The notes below the pieces were generated by a model, which was given only the letters and a program-made list of their open reading frames with translations, ran no database searches and was not told the DNA's origin. A stretch of 64,000 nt of DNA from assembly GCF_025961575.1 (NCBI RefSeq), contig NZ_JAOQNX010000007.1:62001-126000 (forward strand), given 5' to 3'. Positions within the stretch are counted from its first letter, which is position 1. Every line of letters starts with the position of its first letter. Of this stretch, positions 26,308-35,704 are shown one piece after another. The stretch is from Rhodoblastus acidophilus. Its GTDB lineage: Bacteria; Pseudomonadota; Alphaproteobacteria; Rhizobiales; Beijerinckiaceae. The translations under genes were made by a program, and so were the position numbers.

Positions 26308-27147
26308 TCACTTGAATGTTTTCTGAGCGCCGAGGATGCGCGCGCCGATCGACAGCACGAGCACGGCGGTGGTGATGAGCAGCGCGCCCGCCCAGGCCAA
26401 AGATTGCCAATCCTTGTAGGGCGACATGGCGAACTGGAAGATGACGACCGGCAGGCTCGCCATGGGCGCGTTGAGATTGGTGCTGAAGAACTGGTTGTTC
26501 AGCGCGGTGAACAGCAGCGGCGCGGTCTCGCCGGAGACGCGGGCGACCGCCAGCAGCAGGCCGGTGATCAGGCCGGCGCGCGCCGCCTTATAGGCGATGT
26601 GGCGGATGATCAGCGAACGCGGCAGGCCCATGGCGATGGCCGCCTCGCGCAACCCGCCGGGCACGAGATTGAGCATGTCCTCGGTGGTGCGCACCACCAC
26701 CGGAACCACCAGCAGCGCCAGAGCGAGCGCGCCGGCGTAGGCCGAAAAATGCCCCATCTGCAAGACGGTGATCTCGTAGACGAACAGGCCGATGACAATG
26801 GACGGCGCCGACAGCAGGATGTCGTTGATGAAGCGCACCAAGGTCGTGAGCTTCGAATAGCGGCCATATTCCGCCATATAGGTCCCGGCGAGCAGCCCGA
26901 GCGGCGCGCCGATGGCGACGCCCATGATCGTCATGATCAGTGAGCCGACGATGGCGTTGAGCAGACCGCCGGACGCGCCCGGCGGCGGCGTCATCTTGGC
27001 GAAGACGTCGAGGTTGAGGCTCGAAAACCCGTTCCACAGCAGCGCGCCGAGGATCAGCGCGAGGGCGGCGATGCCGAGCACGGCGGAGCCGATGCAGGCC
27101 CCCATGGCGATGGCGCTGCGCGCCTTGCGAATCGATGCGAGAGACAT
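26308..27147 (-). CDS. pstA: phosphate ABC transporter permease PstA
   Basis: A 279-residue inner-membrane permease with about six helices. The EAA loop region reads [41 protein letters not shown], which couples to PstB. It pairs with PstC to form the channel. GGAGGGCCGCTG lies upstream. It starts 34 bases after pstC and ends eight before pstB. Confidence 0.96.
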   Translation of the reverse strand: MSLASIRKARSAIAMGACIGSAVLGIAALALILGALLWNGFSSLNLDVFAKMTPPPGASGGLLNAIVGSLIMTIMGVAIGAPLGLLAGTYMAEYGRYSKLTTLVRFINDILLSAPSIVIGLFVYEITVLQMGHFSAYAGALALALLVVPVVVRTTEDMLNLVPGGLREAAIAMGLPRSLIIRHIAYKAARAGLITGLLLAVARVSGETAPLLFTALNNQFFSTNLNAPMASLPVVIFQFAMSPYKDWQSLAWAGALLITTAVLVLSIGARILGAQKTFK

Positions 27148-27181
27148 CAGCGGCCCTCCTTCTCAGTAAGACGGTCCGCCA

Positions 27182-28159
27182 TCAGCGGCCCTCCTGTCGC
27201 TTGAGCCGGGCGAGCATCAGCCGCGACGCCGCCAGCACGATGAAGGTGATGACGAACAGCACCAGACCCAGCGCGATCAGCGAGGAGGTGTAGAGCACGC
27301 CATCGGCCTCGGTGAATTCATTGGCGATGGTCGCCGAAATGGTGGTGCCCGGCCCGAGGATCGAGGCGTGAATCTTGTGGGCGTTGCCGATCACAAAAGT
27401 GACCGCCATGGTCTCGCCCAGCGCCCGGCCCAGAGCCAGCATGACGCCGCCGACCAGACCCGCGCCGGTGTAGGGCATGACGATCCGGCGCACCACTTCC
27501 CAGCGGGTGCAGCCGACGCCGAAGGCCGCTTCCTTGAGCACGGTCGGCACGGTGGCGAAGACGTCGCGGGAGATCGAGGCGATCAGCGGCAGGATCATGA
27601 TCGACAGGATGATCGAAGCCGTGAAAATGCCGATGCCATAGGGCGGCCCGGCGAACAGGTCGTTGAGGATCGGAATGTCGGCGAAACCGGCGATCAGCCA
27701 GGGCTGCAAGGTCGCCTGCAGCACCGGCGCGAGCACGAACATGCCCCAGATGCCGTAGATGATGGACGGGATGCCGGCGAGCAGCTCGATGGCGATGCCG
27801 ATCGGCCGGCGCAGCGGGAACGGGCAGATTTCGGTCAGGAACACCGCAATGCCGAAGCCGACGGGCGCGGCGATCAGCAAGGCGATGAACGAGGTCAGCA
27901 GCGTGCCGTAAATGGCGGGCGCGGCGCCGAATTTTTCCGTGACCGGGTTCCAGGCCTCCGAGGTGAGAAAGCCGAAGCCGAATTCGCTCAGCGCCGGCGC
28001 GGAGCCGTGAATCAGCGAGGCGATGACGCCGCCGAGCAGCAGCAGCACCGCGACCGCCGCGCTTTTGGTGATCAGGTGAAACGCCCGGTCGCCCAGATTA
28101 AACCGTTTGAGCGCCCGCGTGCGGGCGTCGCCGACAAGCGACGCAGTGGAGTCCGACAT
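27182..28159 (-). CDS. pstC: phosphate ABC transporter permease PstC
   Basis: A 325-residue inner-membrane permease with about six or seven helices; the first spans residues about 38-58 (AAVAVLLLLGGVIASLI). The family segment LLAGIPSIIYGIWGMFVLAPVLQ and EAA loop TVPTVLKEAAFGVGCTRWEVVRRIVMPYTGAGLVGGVMLA are present. ATG at 28159 has GGGATTACA upstream. It is separated from pstS by a 195-base repeat-containing gap, so pstS may be expressed at higher level than the membrane parts. Confidence 0.96.
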   Translation of the reverse strand: MSDSTASLVGDARTRALKRFNLGDRAFHLITKSAAVAVLLLLGGVIASLIHGSAPALSEFGFGFLTSEAWNPVTEKFGAAPAIYGTLLTSFIALLIAAPVGFGIAVFLTEICPFPLRRPIGIAIELLAGIPSIIYGIWGMFVLAPVLQATLQPWLIAGFADIPILNDLFAGPPYGIGIFTASIILSIMILPLIASISRDVFATVPTVLKEAAFGVGCTRWEVVRRIVMPYTGAGLVGGVMLALGRALGETMAVTFVIGNAHKIHASILGPGTTISATIANEFTEADGVLYTSSLIALGLVLFVITFIVLAASRLMLARLKRQEGR

Positions 28160-28195
28160 TGTAATCCCGTCTTGATGGCCATGGTTCGAGGCGCG

Positions 28196-28348
28196 CCTCC
28201 CCATGAGGGATTTCTCTATACCCAGTAACCCTCACCCTGAGGAGGCCCCGTCAGGGGCCGTCTCGAAGGCGAAAGCCCGTCGCCAGACGGGCGTTCTAGC
28301 GAACGCTCGTTTGGGTGGTCCACGGGTTGGCCGGGGGCGGAAGCCCCC
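28196..28348 (+). repeat. CCCTCACCCTGAGG-family intergenic repeat, copy 1
   Basis: Begins near ATGAGGGATTTCTCTATACCC, then CCCTCACCCTGAGGAGG, a GGCCCC-GTCA-GGGGCC hairpin, GTCTCGAAGG and GGTCCACGGGTTGG. The same order occurs at 49716-49850 (inverted) and 50237-50381. It lies between pstS and pstC, where its hairpins (including CGGGGGC/GCCCCCG at 28332-28349) could cause partial termination or RNA processing after pstS. Confidence 0.75.
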
Positions 28349-28354
28349 GACAAA

Positions 28355-29401
28355 TCACTTGCCTTCGTAGACCGGCTTGCCCTCGGCGGTCTTGATGTCG
28401 GCCGCCCAGGTCTTGCGGATCAGGCCGACGACATTGTCGGGCATGGGAATGTAGTCCAGCGCTTCCGCATCCTTGGCGCCGCTCTTGAACGCCCAGTCGA
28501 AGAATTTCAGCGCTTCGCCGACCGCCGCGGCATCGTTGGGCTGCTTGTGCACCAGAATGAAGGTGGCGGCGGTGATCGGCCAGGATTTCGCGCCGGGCTG
28601 GTCGGTCAGGATTTGATAATAGCCGGGGTTCTTGGCCCAATCGGCGTTGGCGGCGGCCGCCTGGAAAGCTTCGACGGTGGGACCGACGCGCTTGCCGTCC
28701 TTGTTGACGAGATCGGCGAAGGCGATCTTGTTCTGCTTGGCATAGGCGTATTCGACGTAGCCGATCGACCCCTTGGTGTTGGTGACCGTGTTGGCGACGC
28801 CTTCATTGCCCTTGGCGGCGAGGCCGACCGGCCATTCCACGGCGGCGTCGGAGCCGACCTTGGACTTCCAGTCCGCCGACACCTTGGCGAGGTAATCGGT
28901 GAAATTGAAGGTGGTGCCCGAGCCGTCCGAACGATGGACCACCGCGATCGGGGTCTCGGACAGCTTCAGCTTCGGGTTCAGCTTGGCGATCGCCGGATCG
29001 TTCCAGGCCTTGATTTCGCCGAGGAAAATCTTCGCCAGGGTCGGGCCGTCGAGCACCAGCTGCTCGCTGCCGACGCCTTCGATGTTGATGATCGGCACAA
29101 TGCCGCCCATCACCTGCGGCCACTGAACCAGGCCGTTCTTGGCCAGTTCTTCCGCCTTCAGCGGCTTGTCGGTGGCGCCGAAGGTCACGGTATTGGCGAT
29201 GATCTGCTTGATGCCGCCGCCCGAACCGATCGACTGGTAGTTCAGGCCATTGCCGGTCTGGGTTTTGTAGGCGTCGGCCCATTTGGCGTAGATCGGATAG
29301 GGGAAGGTGGCGCCCGCGCCGGAGATGTCGGCGGCGAGCGCGGGAGCGGCGGCGGTCGCCACGGCGGCAGCGAACACAGAGCGCATCAGGAATTTCGTCA
29401 T
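28355..29401 (-). CDS. pstS: periplasmic phosphate-binding protein PstS
   Basis: A 348-residue protein with a Sec signal peptide ([21 protein letters not shown]). Phosphate-site segments are present: [20 protein letters not shown] near the mature start, [20 protein letters not shown] and [18 protein letters not shown]. It captures phosphate in the periplasm for PstCAB. The start at 29401 has AGAGGCTGAA upstream. A three-unit PHO box lies 66 to 94 bases upstream of the ATG, so it heads the phosphate-starvation operon. Confidence 0.97.
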   Translation of the reverse strand: MTKFLMRSVFAAAVATAAAPALAADISGAGATFPYPIYAKWADAYKTQTGNGLNYQSIGSGGGIKQIIANTVTFGATDKPLKAEELAKNGLVQWPQVMGGIVPIINIEGVGSEQLVLDGPTLAKIFLGEIKAWNDPAIAKLNPKLKLSETPIAVVHRSDGSGTTFNFTDYLAKVSADWKSKVGSDAAVEWPVGLAAKGNEGVANTVTNTKGSIGYVEYAYAKQNKIAFADLVNKDGKRVGPTVEAFQAAAANADWAKNPGYYQILTDQPGAKSWPITAATFILVHKQPNDAAAVGEALKFFDWAFKSGAKDAEALDYIPMPDNVVGLIRKTWAADIKTAEGKPVYEGK

Positions 29402-29466
29402 TTCAGCCTCTTGGGAGGAACCGCCGGGGCATCCCCCGGCCTGCGCGTTGGGCGCGGGGGTCATCT

Positions 29467-29495
29467 ACGACAGTGAGACGACAGTTTCGTGACAG
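29467..29495 (-). promoter_or_regulatory. PHO box, three direct repeats, upstream of pstS
   Basis: On the minus strand three 7-mers, CTGTCAC, CTGTCGT and CTGTCGT, are spaced by exactly four bases (11-base period), matching the PhoB site CTGTCAT-N4-CTGTCAT. It lies between the phoR stop and the pstS start. Confidence 0.85.
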
Positions 29496-29509
29496 CGTCC
29501 GGCGCTCGC

Positions 29510-30547
29510 CTAATCGTGAAGCGGCGCGGTCGCGGTAAAGGTCGCGCCGGCGCCCAGCGCCGATTGAATGCGCAGCCGTCCGCGATGCCTCGCCAAAATA
29601 TGTTTGACCAGGGCGAGGCCGAGGCCGGTGCCGCCCTTGGCGCGGCTCTGGCCGACATTGACGCGATAAAAACGCTCGGTGAGGCGCGGAATGTTCTGGG
29701 GCGCGATGCCCGGCCCCTCGTCGCGCACCGCCAGCGCGCCCATTCCCTCGCGCGGCGCCACCGACACCCAGACCTTGCGGTCGTCCTGCCCCGGTTCGGG
29801 CGCGCCATATTTGATGGCGTTCTCGATCAGATTTTCGGCGACGCGCAAAAGTTCGTCGCGGTCGCCGCGCACCACGGTTTTTTCGACCTCGATCACCAAC
29901 TCGACCCGGTTGTCCCGCGCCAGCTGGGACAGAGCGTCGCAGACCTGCCGGGCGACATCGGCGAGATCGACCGCCGCGCGCGGCTGCACATGCAGGGTCT
30001 GCTCGATTCGCGACAGCGACAGCAGGTCGTCGACCAGCCGCGCCATGCGCCGCGCCTGCTGCAGCATGATCTCGAGAAATTTCTGGCGCGCGGCGGCGTC
30101 GTCGCGCGCCGGCCCCAGCAGGGTCTCGACAAAACCGAGCAGCGAGGCGAGCGGCGTGCGCAATTCGTGGCTGGCGTTGGCGACGAAATCGACGCGCATG
30201 CGCTCCACCCGCCGGGCTTCGGTCGCGTCATGCAGCGTCGCCGCGACGAAACGCGCCTCGCCGGCGTCAAAAGCCGCGACATGGGCCTGAAACACCCGCT
30301 CGACCGGCGCGAGCGTCAGCCAGGAAATGTCTTCGGCGGGGCCGCCGGCCAAAACCTTGGCGATGGCGTCATGGAGATCGACGGCGCGGATCGAGGACAG
30401 AAGCGGCGCGTCCAGGCGCAGATTGGGAAACAAAGCCCGGGCCGGCGCATTGGCCGCGACCAGCCGCGCGGTGTCGCCGATCACCAGCACAGGCTCGGGC
30501 ATGGCTTCGATCAAGGCGGAAATCACGGCGCCAGCGGTCTTGGTCAT
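29510..30547 (-). CDS. phoR: phosphate regulon sensor kinase PhoR (no membrane segment)
   Basis: A 345-residue histidine kinase. PAS domain (residues about 8-110, IEAMPEPVLVIGDTARLVAANAPARALFP), HisKA with His127 in FVANASHELRTPLASLLGFVETL, and HATPase with NLIENAIKYGAP, DEGPGI and GGTGLGLALVKHI. The ELRTPL and GFVETL forms are typical of PhoR. Unlike most PhoR proteins, no N-terminal membrane helices precede the PAS domain. The ATG at 30547 was chosen; a TTG three codons upstream follows AAAGGA. It precedes pstS on the same strand and phosphorylates PhoB. Confidence 0.9.
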   Translation of the reverse strand: MTKTAGAVISALIEAMPEPVLVIGDTARLVAANAPARALFPNLRLDAPLLSSIRAVDLHDAIAKVLAGGPAEDISWLTLAPVERVFQAHVAAFDAGEARFVAATLHDATEARRVERMRVDFVANASHELRTPLASLLGFVETLLGPARDDAAARQKFLEIMLQQARRMARLVDDLLSLSRIEQTLHVQPRAAVDLADVARQVCDALSQLARDNRVELVIEVEKTVVRGDRDELLRVAENLIENAIKYGAPEPGQDDRKVWVSVAPREGMGALAVRDEGPGIAPQNIPRLTERFYRVNVGQSRAKGGTGLGLALVKHILARHRGRLRIQSALGAGATFTATAPLHD

Positions 30548-30560
30548 GGCGCGCAATCCT

Positions 30561-31649
30561 TTAGCGGTCGTCGCCGCCCTCGGCCCGGTTCATGGCTTCG
30601 CGCAGCTCGTCCCAGCGGCGTCCGCCCTCGGTGGCGCCCAGCAGAACCAGGGCGAGCACGAACGGGATCACATAATAAAGAATGCGGAACATCAGCAGCG
30701 AGGCCAGCAGCGCCTCCTGCGAGGGCGCCGGCAGCGCCTTGAGCATGGTCGCCTCGAACACGCCAATGCCGCCGGGCGCATGGCTGACAATGCCGAGCAG
30801 GCAAGCGAACACATAGACGGAGGCGAAGGTGAAAAAATCCAGCCCCTCATGGCTCGGCAGCAGCACATAGAGCACGGCCGCGGCGGCGCAGAGGTCGAGC
30901 ACGCCGAGCGTCATCTGGCCGAGCGTCAGCCCGAGGCCGGGCAATTCGAACAGGAAACCCTGCAGCTTGGCGCGGCGCGGTTGCACCGACACCCAATAGA
31001 GGTAATAGCCGACGGCGCCGACCACGGCGAGACCGATCAGCCAGTTCAGCCAGACGGCGAACTGATTGATTTCCGAAATCGATTCGGCCTCGACCAACAG
31101 GCCGAAGCCGATCACCACGGCCATGCCCAGCCAGAAGGTGACGCCGGCGACCACGGTCAGGCTGGCGATTTTCCCCGGCTTCACCCCCGCGCGGGAATAG
31201 ATCCAGTAGCGCACGGTGCCGCCGGTGAAGATCGGGAAACCGAGCGTGAACGACACCGCATAAGAGGTGAACGAGCCCAGCGCCGTGGTCTTGTAAGGCA
31301 CTTTCAGCCGCAATTGCTTCAAGGCGATGGCGTCATAGCCGGTCAGCATCAGATAGGAGAAGCTGGTGAACAGCAGGCCGAGCGCGATCTGGCCGAACGA
31401 GGTCGCGGCAATGCCCGAGCGCAATTCGGAAAGGTTGAGGTTGGCGAGCGTGCGCGACAGGACGAAGAAGGCGACGATCACCAGCAGCAGGCTGGCCCCC
31501 GCGCCGATCAGCGCCTTGACCTTCTGGCTCAAGACCTTTTTGGCGGGGAGCGGCGCGAGATCGCGACGCGTTTGCGTGCGCGCATCCGCTTCCGGGCTTC
31601 CCTCGTGTGGGCCGGCATCCTCCACGTAATCGCTGCCCATCCGCTCCAT
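30561..31649 (-). CDS. lysylphosphatidylglycerol synthase-like membrane protein (YbhN/UPF0104)
   Basis: A 362-residue integral membrane protein with about eight helices after a 40-residue charged cytoplasmic N-terminus. Family elements include YLMLTGYDAIALKQLRLKVPYKTTALGSFTSYAVSFTLGFPIFTGGTVRYWIYSRAGV and the C-terminal GIVSHAPGGIGVFEATML, the conserved flippase-like motif also found in the MprF N-terminal domain. No aminoacyl-transferase domain is attached, so it resembles a lipid flippase-like half. It precedes phoR by 13 bases on the same strand and may be co-transcribed. Confidence 0.88.
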   Translation of the reverse strand: MERMGSDYVEDAGPHEGSPEADARTQTRRDLAPLPAKKVLSQKVKALIGAGASLLLVIVAFFVLSRTLANLNLSELRSGIAATSFGQIALGLLFTSFSYLMLTGYDAIALKQLRLKVPYKTTALGSFTSYAVSFTLGFPIFTGGTVRYWIYSRAGVKPGKIASLTVVAGVTFWLGMAVVIGFGLLVEAESISEINQFAVWLNWLIGLAVVGAVGYYLYWVSVQPRRAKLQGFLFELPGLGLTLGQMTLGVLDLCAAAAVLYVLLPSHEGLDFFTFASVYVFACLLGIVSHAPGGIGVFEATMLKALPAPSQEALLASLLMFRILYYVIPFVLALVLLGATEGGRRWDELREAMNRAEGGDDR

Positions 31650-31742
31650 AGCCCAACTGCCGTTTGTCCGAACGGCCGCCGGACGTTTCGGGTTGATTTA
31701 GGGCGCCGGAGGAGGTTCGGCAAGCTTATCCTGAAAGCGGGC

Positions 31743-31808
31743 GGCGCATCGGCGCCGGTCATAAAACGGTCAAGAGGCGCATCGGCGCCGGTCACAAAAC
31801 TGTCTCCA
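31743..31808. repeat. two tandem 33-base direct repeats
   Basis: GGCGCATCGGCGCCGGTCA followed by TAAAAC or CAAAAC occurs twice with a 33-base period, and a partial GACCGGCGCC follows in reverse near 31817. The 199-base gap between the YbhN-type gene and the ferredoxin gene contains nothing else recognisable. Confidence 0.65.
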
Positions 31809-31848
31809 GCCGCGACCGGCGCCTGTCCCTCAGGGTTTCAGGCCACGA

Positions 31849-32250
31849 TCAGCTGATGACCGTAGCCGACGACTTGACGATCTTCACAGGAACCGTCTCG
31901 TCGCCATCAAACTTCACGACAATATCCTCGTCGCGAATGATGTACTGGCAGGCGAGCCGGTAGTGGGGCGGCATGTCGTTAACCTCGGCATTGTCGACTT
32001 CCTGGTGAGAAATCTTGCCGAGCTGCTTCAACACTTCCTTTTCCTTTTCGGTCAGGGAAATGGCGTGGGGCGTCTTGCTCAGGATCGTCACCTCGCACAG
32101 GCAGGAGCCGCATTCGCCGTCCTGACAGTCGTAGGGGATCGGAACCTTATGCTCCTTGGCGAGATCGAGCAGCGTGCCGCGCGCTCCCGCCACGGCGTAG
32201 ACGGTCACATCGCGAGACAGTTTCGGCGAGGTAAAAGTCACATTGGCCAT
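31849..32250 (-). CDS. 2Fe-2S plant-type ferredoxin
   Basis: A 133-residue electron carrier. Cluster ligands are Cys42, Cys47 and Cys50 in YDCQDGECGSCLC and Cys101 in YRLACQYII. A 40-residue insert (TEKEKEVLKQLGKISHQEVDNAEVNDMPPH) separates the third and fourth ligands, a form seen in FdxD-like ferredoxins linked to nitrogen fixation in phototrophic relatives; that link is suggestive only. No oxygenase or reductase partner is adjacent. It is divergent from the Cdd1-like gene. Confidence 0.88.
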   Translation of the reverse strand: MANVTFTSPKLSRDVTVYAVAGARGTLLDLAKEHKVPIPYDCQDGECGSCLCEVTILSKTPHAISLTEKEKEVLKQLGKISHQEVDNAEVNDMPPHYRLACQYIIRDEDIVVKFDGDETVPVKIVKSSATVIS

Positions 32251-32475
32251 TGGTTTGCCCTCGGGTTTGAGGAGACAAAAGTCCCCGCGCGGCGGTCAGC
32301 AAGGACCATGCCCCTGCGAAATTTGATCTGGAGGGATTTTGGCGGCGACGATGTGTCGCGGCTGTTTCACGGAAGAGGCGAAGCCGACAGTTTTGTTGGC
32401 GCCGCGACGGCGCTGTCGGAGGACTTGCGCCGCGTGGCCAGCCATGCCAGACTAAAACAAATCAGGAACAACGCC

Positions 32476-32760
32476 ATGCCGCCCGAAGCAGACCGGGACT
32501 CTCTGGCGCGACTGCGCAATGTCGGCAAGGCGGCCTTGGCCGATTTCAGCCTGCTGGGCGTCACCAGCATCAGCCAACTCGCGGATCAGGACGCCGACAG
32601 CCTTTACCTCCGGCTCTGTCAGGCGACGGGGCGCAGGCACGACCCCTGCGTCCACGACGTCTTCGCGGCGGCGATCCATCAGGCGAAAACAGGCGAGGCC
32701 TTGGACTGGTGGGCGTTCACGAAAGCCCGCAAGGCCCGCGGCGATTTTCCCTTGAAGTGA
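32476..32760 (+). CDS. Cdd1-like helix-hairpin-helix protein
   Basis: A 94-residue protein with the 'pathogenicity locus'/Cdd1 pattern: RLRNVGKAALADFSLLGVTSISQLADQDADSLYLRLCQATGRRHDPCVHDVFAAAIHQAKTGEALDWWAFTKARKA. The first part is an HhH DNA-binding motif; the DPCVxDVF element is characteristic. AGGAACAACGCC precedes the ATG. The name is historical; a role in DNA-related processes is presumed. The 225-base gap to the ferredoxin gene holds no other gene. Confidence 0.85.
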   Translation: MPPEADRDSLARLRNVGKAALADFSLLGVTSISQLADQDADSLYLRLCQATGRRHDPCVHDVFAAAIHQAKTGEALDWWAFTKARKARGDFPLK

Positions 32761-32834
32761 CGGCGCCCCCTCCCCGCGACCCGTTGGCGATGGGCGGAAG
32801 AAGGTGGCCGCGCAGCGGCCAGAGTTCGTCCGTC

Positions 32835-34013
32835 TTACGCCGCCCGCGCCTTCATCATCTCGACGAATCGCGCGAACAGGTAATGGCTGTCCTGGGGCCC
32901 GGGCGAGGCCTCGGGATGGTGCTGCACGGAAAAGGCCGGGCGGTCGGTGAGCGCGATGCCGCAATTCGATCCGTCGAACAGCGAGCGATGGGTTTCGACA
33001 GCATTGGCCGGAAGGCTGTTCGGGTCCACGGCAAACCCGTGGTTCATCGAGACGATCTCGACCTTTTGCGTCGTAAAATCCTTGACCGGATGATTGGCGC
33101 CGTGATGGCCCTGGTGCATTTTCGCGGTCTTGGCTCCCACGGCCAGCGCCATCATCTGATGGCCCAGGCAGATGCCGAACGTCGGGATTTTCGCATCCAA
33201 AATCTTGCGGATGGTCGGCACGGCATATTTGCCGGTTTCGGCGGGATCGCCGGGGCCGTTGGACAGGAACACGCCATCGGGCTTGAGCGCCAGAATTTCT
33301 TCCGCCGGCGTGGTCGCGGACACGACCTTGACCTCGCAACCGGCTTCCGCCAGCAGGCGCAAAATGTTGCGCTTCACGCCGAAATCGAGCGCCACGACCT
33401 TGTAGGCGGTTTTTTCCTGAGCGCCATAGCCAGCCCCGAGCCTCCAGGTGGTCTCGGCCCAGGAAAAATCTTTTTGCGACGTGACGCCGGGGACCAAATC
33501 CATGCCGTCAATGCCGGGCCAGGCCGCCGCCTGCTTCTTCAAGGCGTCGAGGTCGAACTTGCCGTCGGGATCATGGGCGATCACGGCGTTGGGCATGCCC
33601 TTTTCGCGGATCAGCGCGGTCAGGGCGCGGGTATCCACGCCCGACAACCCGATGATGTTGCGCGCCTTCAGCCAGGCGTCCAAATGGTCCTGCGAACGGA
33701 AATTGGAGGGATCGGTCACGGGCGCCCGCACGATCAGGCCGCGCGCGCCTTCGACCCGCGCCATATCCACGGTCTCGACGTCTTCGGCATTGGCGCCGAC
33801 ATTGCCGATATGCGGGAAGGTGAAAGTGACGATCTGCCCGGCATAGGACGGATCGGTCAGAATTTCCTGATAGCCGGTCATGGCGGTGTTGAAACAGACT
33901 TCGCCGACCGCGACCCCCGTCGCGCCGAACCCGAAGCCTTCGATCACCGTTCCATCCGCAAGAACGAGCAAGGCGGTCGGGGTGGGCTTGGTCCAGCCAG
34001 TCTGTTCGGTCAT
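32835..34013 (-). CDS. carA: carbamoyl-phosphate synthase small subunit
   Basis: A 392-residue glutaminase subunit that releases ammonia from glutamine for CarB in arginine and pyrimidine synthesis. The N-terminal CPSase domain ([52 protein letters not shown]) precedes the class I amidotransferase domain, with nucleophile Cys in [15 protein letters not shown] and His/Glu in [15 protein letters not shown]. Start at 34013. carB is not adjacent. It is divergent from the YqeY gene, with a 143-base shared upstream region. Confidence 0.97.
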   Translation of the reverse strand: MTEQTGWTKPTPTALLVLADGTVIEGFGFGATGVAVGEVCFNTAMTGYQEILTDPSYAGQIVTFTFPHIGNVGANAEDVETVDMARVEGARGLIVRAPVTDPSNFRSQDHLDAWLKARNIIGLSGVDTRALTALIREKGMPNAVIAHDPDGKFDLDALKKQAAAWPGIDGMDLVPGVTSQKDFSWAETTWRLGAGYGAQEKTAYKVVALDFGVKRNILRLLAEAGCEVKVVSATTPAEEILALKPDGVFLSNGPGDPAETGKYAVPTIRKILDAKIPTFGICLGHQMMALAVGAKTAKMHQGHHGANHPVKDFTTQKVEIVSMNHGFAVDPNSLPANAVETHRSLFDGSNCGIALTDRPAFSVQHHPEASPGPQDSHYLFARFVEMMKARAA

Positions 34014-34156
34014 CTGCGTTTTCTTTTCTGTTCGCGCGCACGCGCCGCCTTCGCGGGCGACGAAAGCGGCGTTTTTCCTTCACGGGGGTTGAAATCCGCC
34101 GGCAACCTAGGCATTCGAGGCGCAATCGTCAATGCTGACCAGCGGGAAGCCCCAAA

Positions 34157-34609
34157 ATGCTGCGTGAAACTTTTACGGCCGAACTCAAGACCGCGATGAA
34201 GGCGGGCGACAAGCGCCGCGTCGACACGATCCGCATGATCACCGCCGCGCTCAAGGACAAGGACATCGAGGCGCGCACCTCCGGCAAGGAGGTCGGCGAG
34301 GACGAGATTCTGGCGCTGCTGCAGAAGCTGGTGAAGAGCCGCCAGGAATCGATGACGATCTACGAGCAGAACGGCCGCCCGGAACTGGCGCAGCAGGAGC
34401 GCGAGGAAATCGCCGTCATCTCCACCTTCCTGCCGCAGCCGCTGAGCGAGGCGGAAGTGGCGGAAGCCATCAAGGCCGCCATCGCCGAGACGGGCGCGAG
34501 CTCGATCAAGGACATGGGCAAAGTGGTGGCGGCGCTCAAGGCGGCGCATGCGGGGAAGATGGACTTTGCCAAGGTCAGCGGCCTGGTGAAGGCCGCCCTG
34601 GCTGGATAA
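34157..34609 (+). CDS. GatB/YqeY domain protein
   Basis: A 150-residue protein with the YqeY two-part helical fold: TFTAELKTAMKAGDKRRVDTIRMITAALKDKDIEAR, EDEILALLQKLVKSRQESMTIYEQNGRPELAQQEREEIAVISTFLPQPLSEAEVAEAIKAAI and GASSIKDMGKVVAALKAAHAGKMDFAKVSGLVK. It resembles the tRNA-binding tail of GatB, but its job is not known. Often found next to carA in alphaproteobacteria, as here. Confidence 0.92.
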   Translation: MLRETFTAELKTAMKAGDKRRVDTIRMITAALKDKDIEARTSGKEVGEDEILALLQKLVKSRQESMTIYEQNGRPELAQQEREEIAVISTFLPQPLSEAEVAEAIKAAIAETGASSIKDMGKVVAALKAAHAGKMDFAKVSGLVKAALAG

Positions 34610-34624
34610 TCAAAGAGCGAGAAT

Positions 34625-34650
34625 GGACTTCGACGGCGACGCCGAAGTCC
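34625..34650. terminator. stem-loop between convergent yqeY-like and ilvE genes
   Basis: GGACTTCG pairs with CGAAGTCC around a ten-base loop in a 92-base convergent gap. It lacks a long T run, so a bidirectional terminator is only likely. Confidence 0.4.
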
Positions 34651-34701
34651 TTGATGCCGTCATTGCGGGCGAACCTTACGGCCGCCCGCCCAGCGCAAGC
34701 T

Positions 34702-35586
34702 TTACGCCAGCACCTTCGGCTGCACTTCGGCGGCGTAAGCCTCGACCAGCGTGCGCGAAATGGCGCCGGGCACGAAATTATACGGCCCGATCTCGGCGAC
34801 CGGCGTCACTTCCGCGCCCGTACCGACGATAAAACATTCCTCGAAGCTCGACAGCTCCTCGGGGAGGATGCGGCGTTCGTTGACCTTGATGCCCTTGTCG
34901 CGGGCGAGGCCGATCACGGTCTGCCGGGTGATGCCGTTCAAGAAGCAATCGGCGAGCGGGGTGTGAATCTCGCCATCCTTGGTGAACAGGATGTTGGCGC
35001 CGGTGCATTCGGCGACGCGGCCCTGCCAGTCGAGCATCATGGCGTCGGCATAACCGCGCCGCTCCGCGCGATGTTTGGAAATCGTGCAGATCATGTAGAG
35101 ACCGGCGGCCTTGGAGGCGCAGGGCGCGCAGGCCGGATCGGGGCGGCGGTATTCGGCGATGTCGAGCTTGATGCCCTTCATTTTGGTGGCGATGTCGAAC
35201 ATGGACGGCCAGTCCCACACCGCAATGGCGACGTGAATCTTGGCGTTCTGGGCGGCCACGGCCATCATTTCCGAACCGCGCCACGCCACCGGGCGCACAT
35301 AGCTGTTCTTCAGGCCGTTCTTCTCCAGCGTCGCCACCTTGGCCGCCTCGATCTCGTCCACGGAATAGGGGATTTCGAAATCCAGCAATTCAGCGGATTT
35401 TTTAAACCGCTCGGAATGTTCGCGGGACTTGTAGATGACGCCATTGTAAGCGCGCTCGCCTTCGAACACGCAGGAGCCGTAATGCAGGCCGTGGGAGAGG
35501 ACATGCAGCTTGGCGTCCTTCCACGGGACCATCTCGCCGTTTTTCCAGATGAAGCCATCACGCTGGTCGAAAGGCAAAACGGACAT
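34702..35586 (-). CDS. ilvE: branched-chain amino acid aminotransferase
   Basis: A 294-residue class IV PLP aminotransferase, last step of Ile/Leu/Val synthesis. It has GLHYGSCVFEGERAYNG, the region of the PLP lysine (CASKAAGLYMICTISKHRAERRGYADAMMLD) with ECTGANILFTKDGEIHTPLADCFLNGITRQTVIGLA and the EECFIVGTGAEVTPVAEIG strand. The ATG at 35586 has AGGAGCGCGAC upstream; the longer frame is unsupported. It is divergent from a MarR-type gene and faces a strong palindrome, as in ilvE-petP-petR layouts of other alphaproteobacteria. Confidence 0.93.
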   Translation of the reverse strand: MSVLPFDQRDGFIWKNGEMVPWKDAKLHVLSHGLHYGSCVFEGERAYNGVIYKSREHSERFKKSAELLDFEIPYSVDEIEAAKVATLEKNGLKNSYVRPVAWRGSEMMAVAAQNAKIHVAIAVWDWPSMFDIATKMKGIKLDIAEYRRPDPACAPCASKAAGLYMICTISKHRAERRGYADAMMLDWQGRVAECTGANILFTKDGEIHTPLADCFLNGITRQTVIGLARDKGIKVNERRILPEELSSFEECFIVGTGAEVTPVAEIGPYNFVPGAISRTLVEAYAAEVQPKVLA

Positions 35587-35704
35587 GTCGCGCTCCTGCA
35601 AAACTGCCGGGAATTTTGAATATGGGCGGCTTTTTGAGGGAAACACGGCCTGCGCCGGCATCGATCGCCGCTCGGGGGAAGCTTGACGAGTAGCAACCGA
35701 CCTG

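Noticed and set aside
34623-34832. Small plus-strand frame between yqeY-like gene and ilvE
   Set aside because: Starts inside the convergent stem-loop and runs antisense into ilvE.
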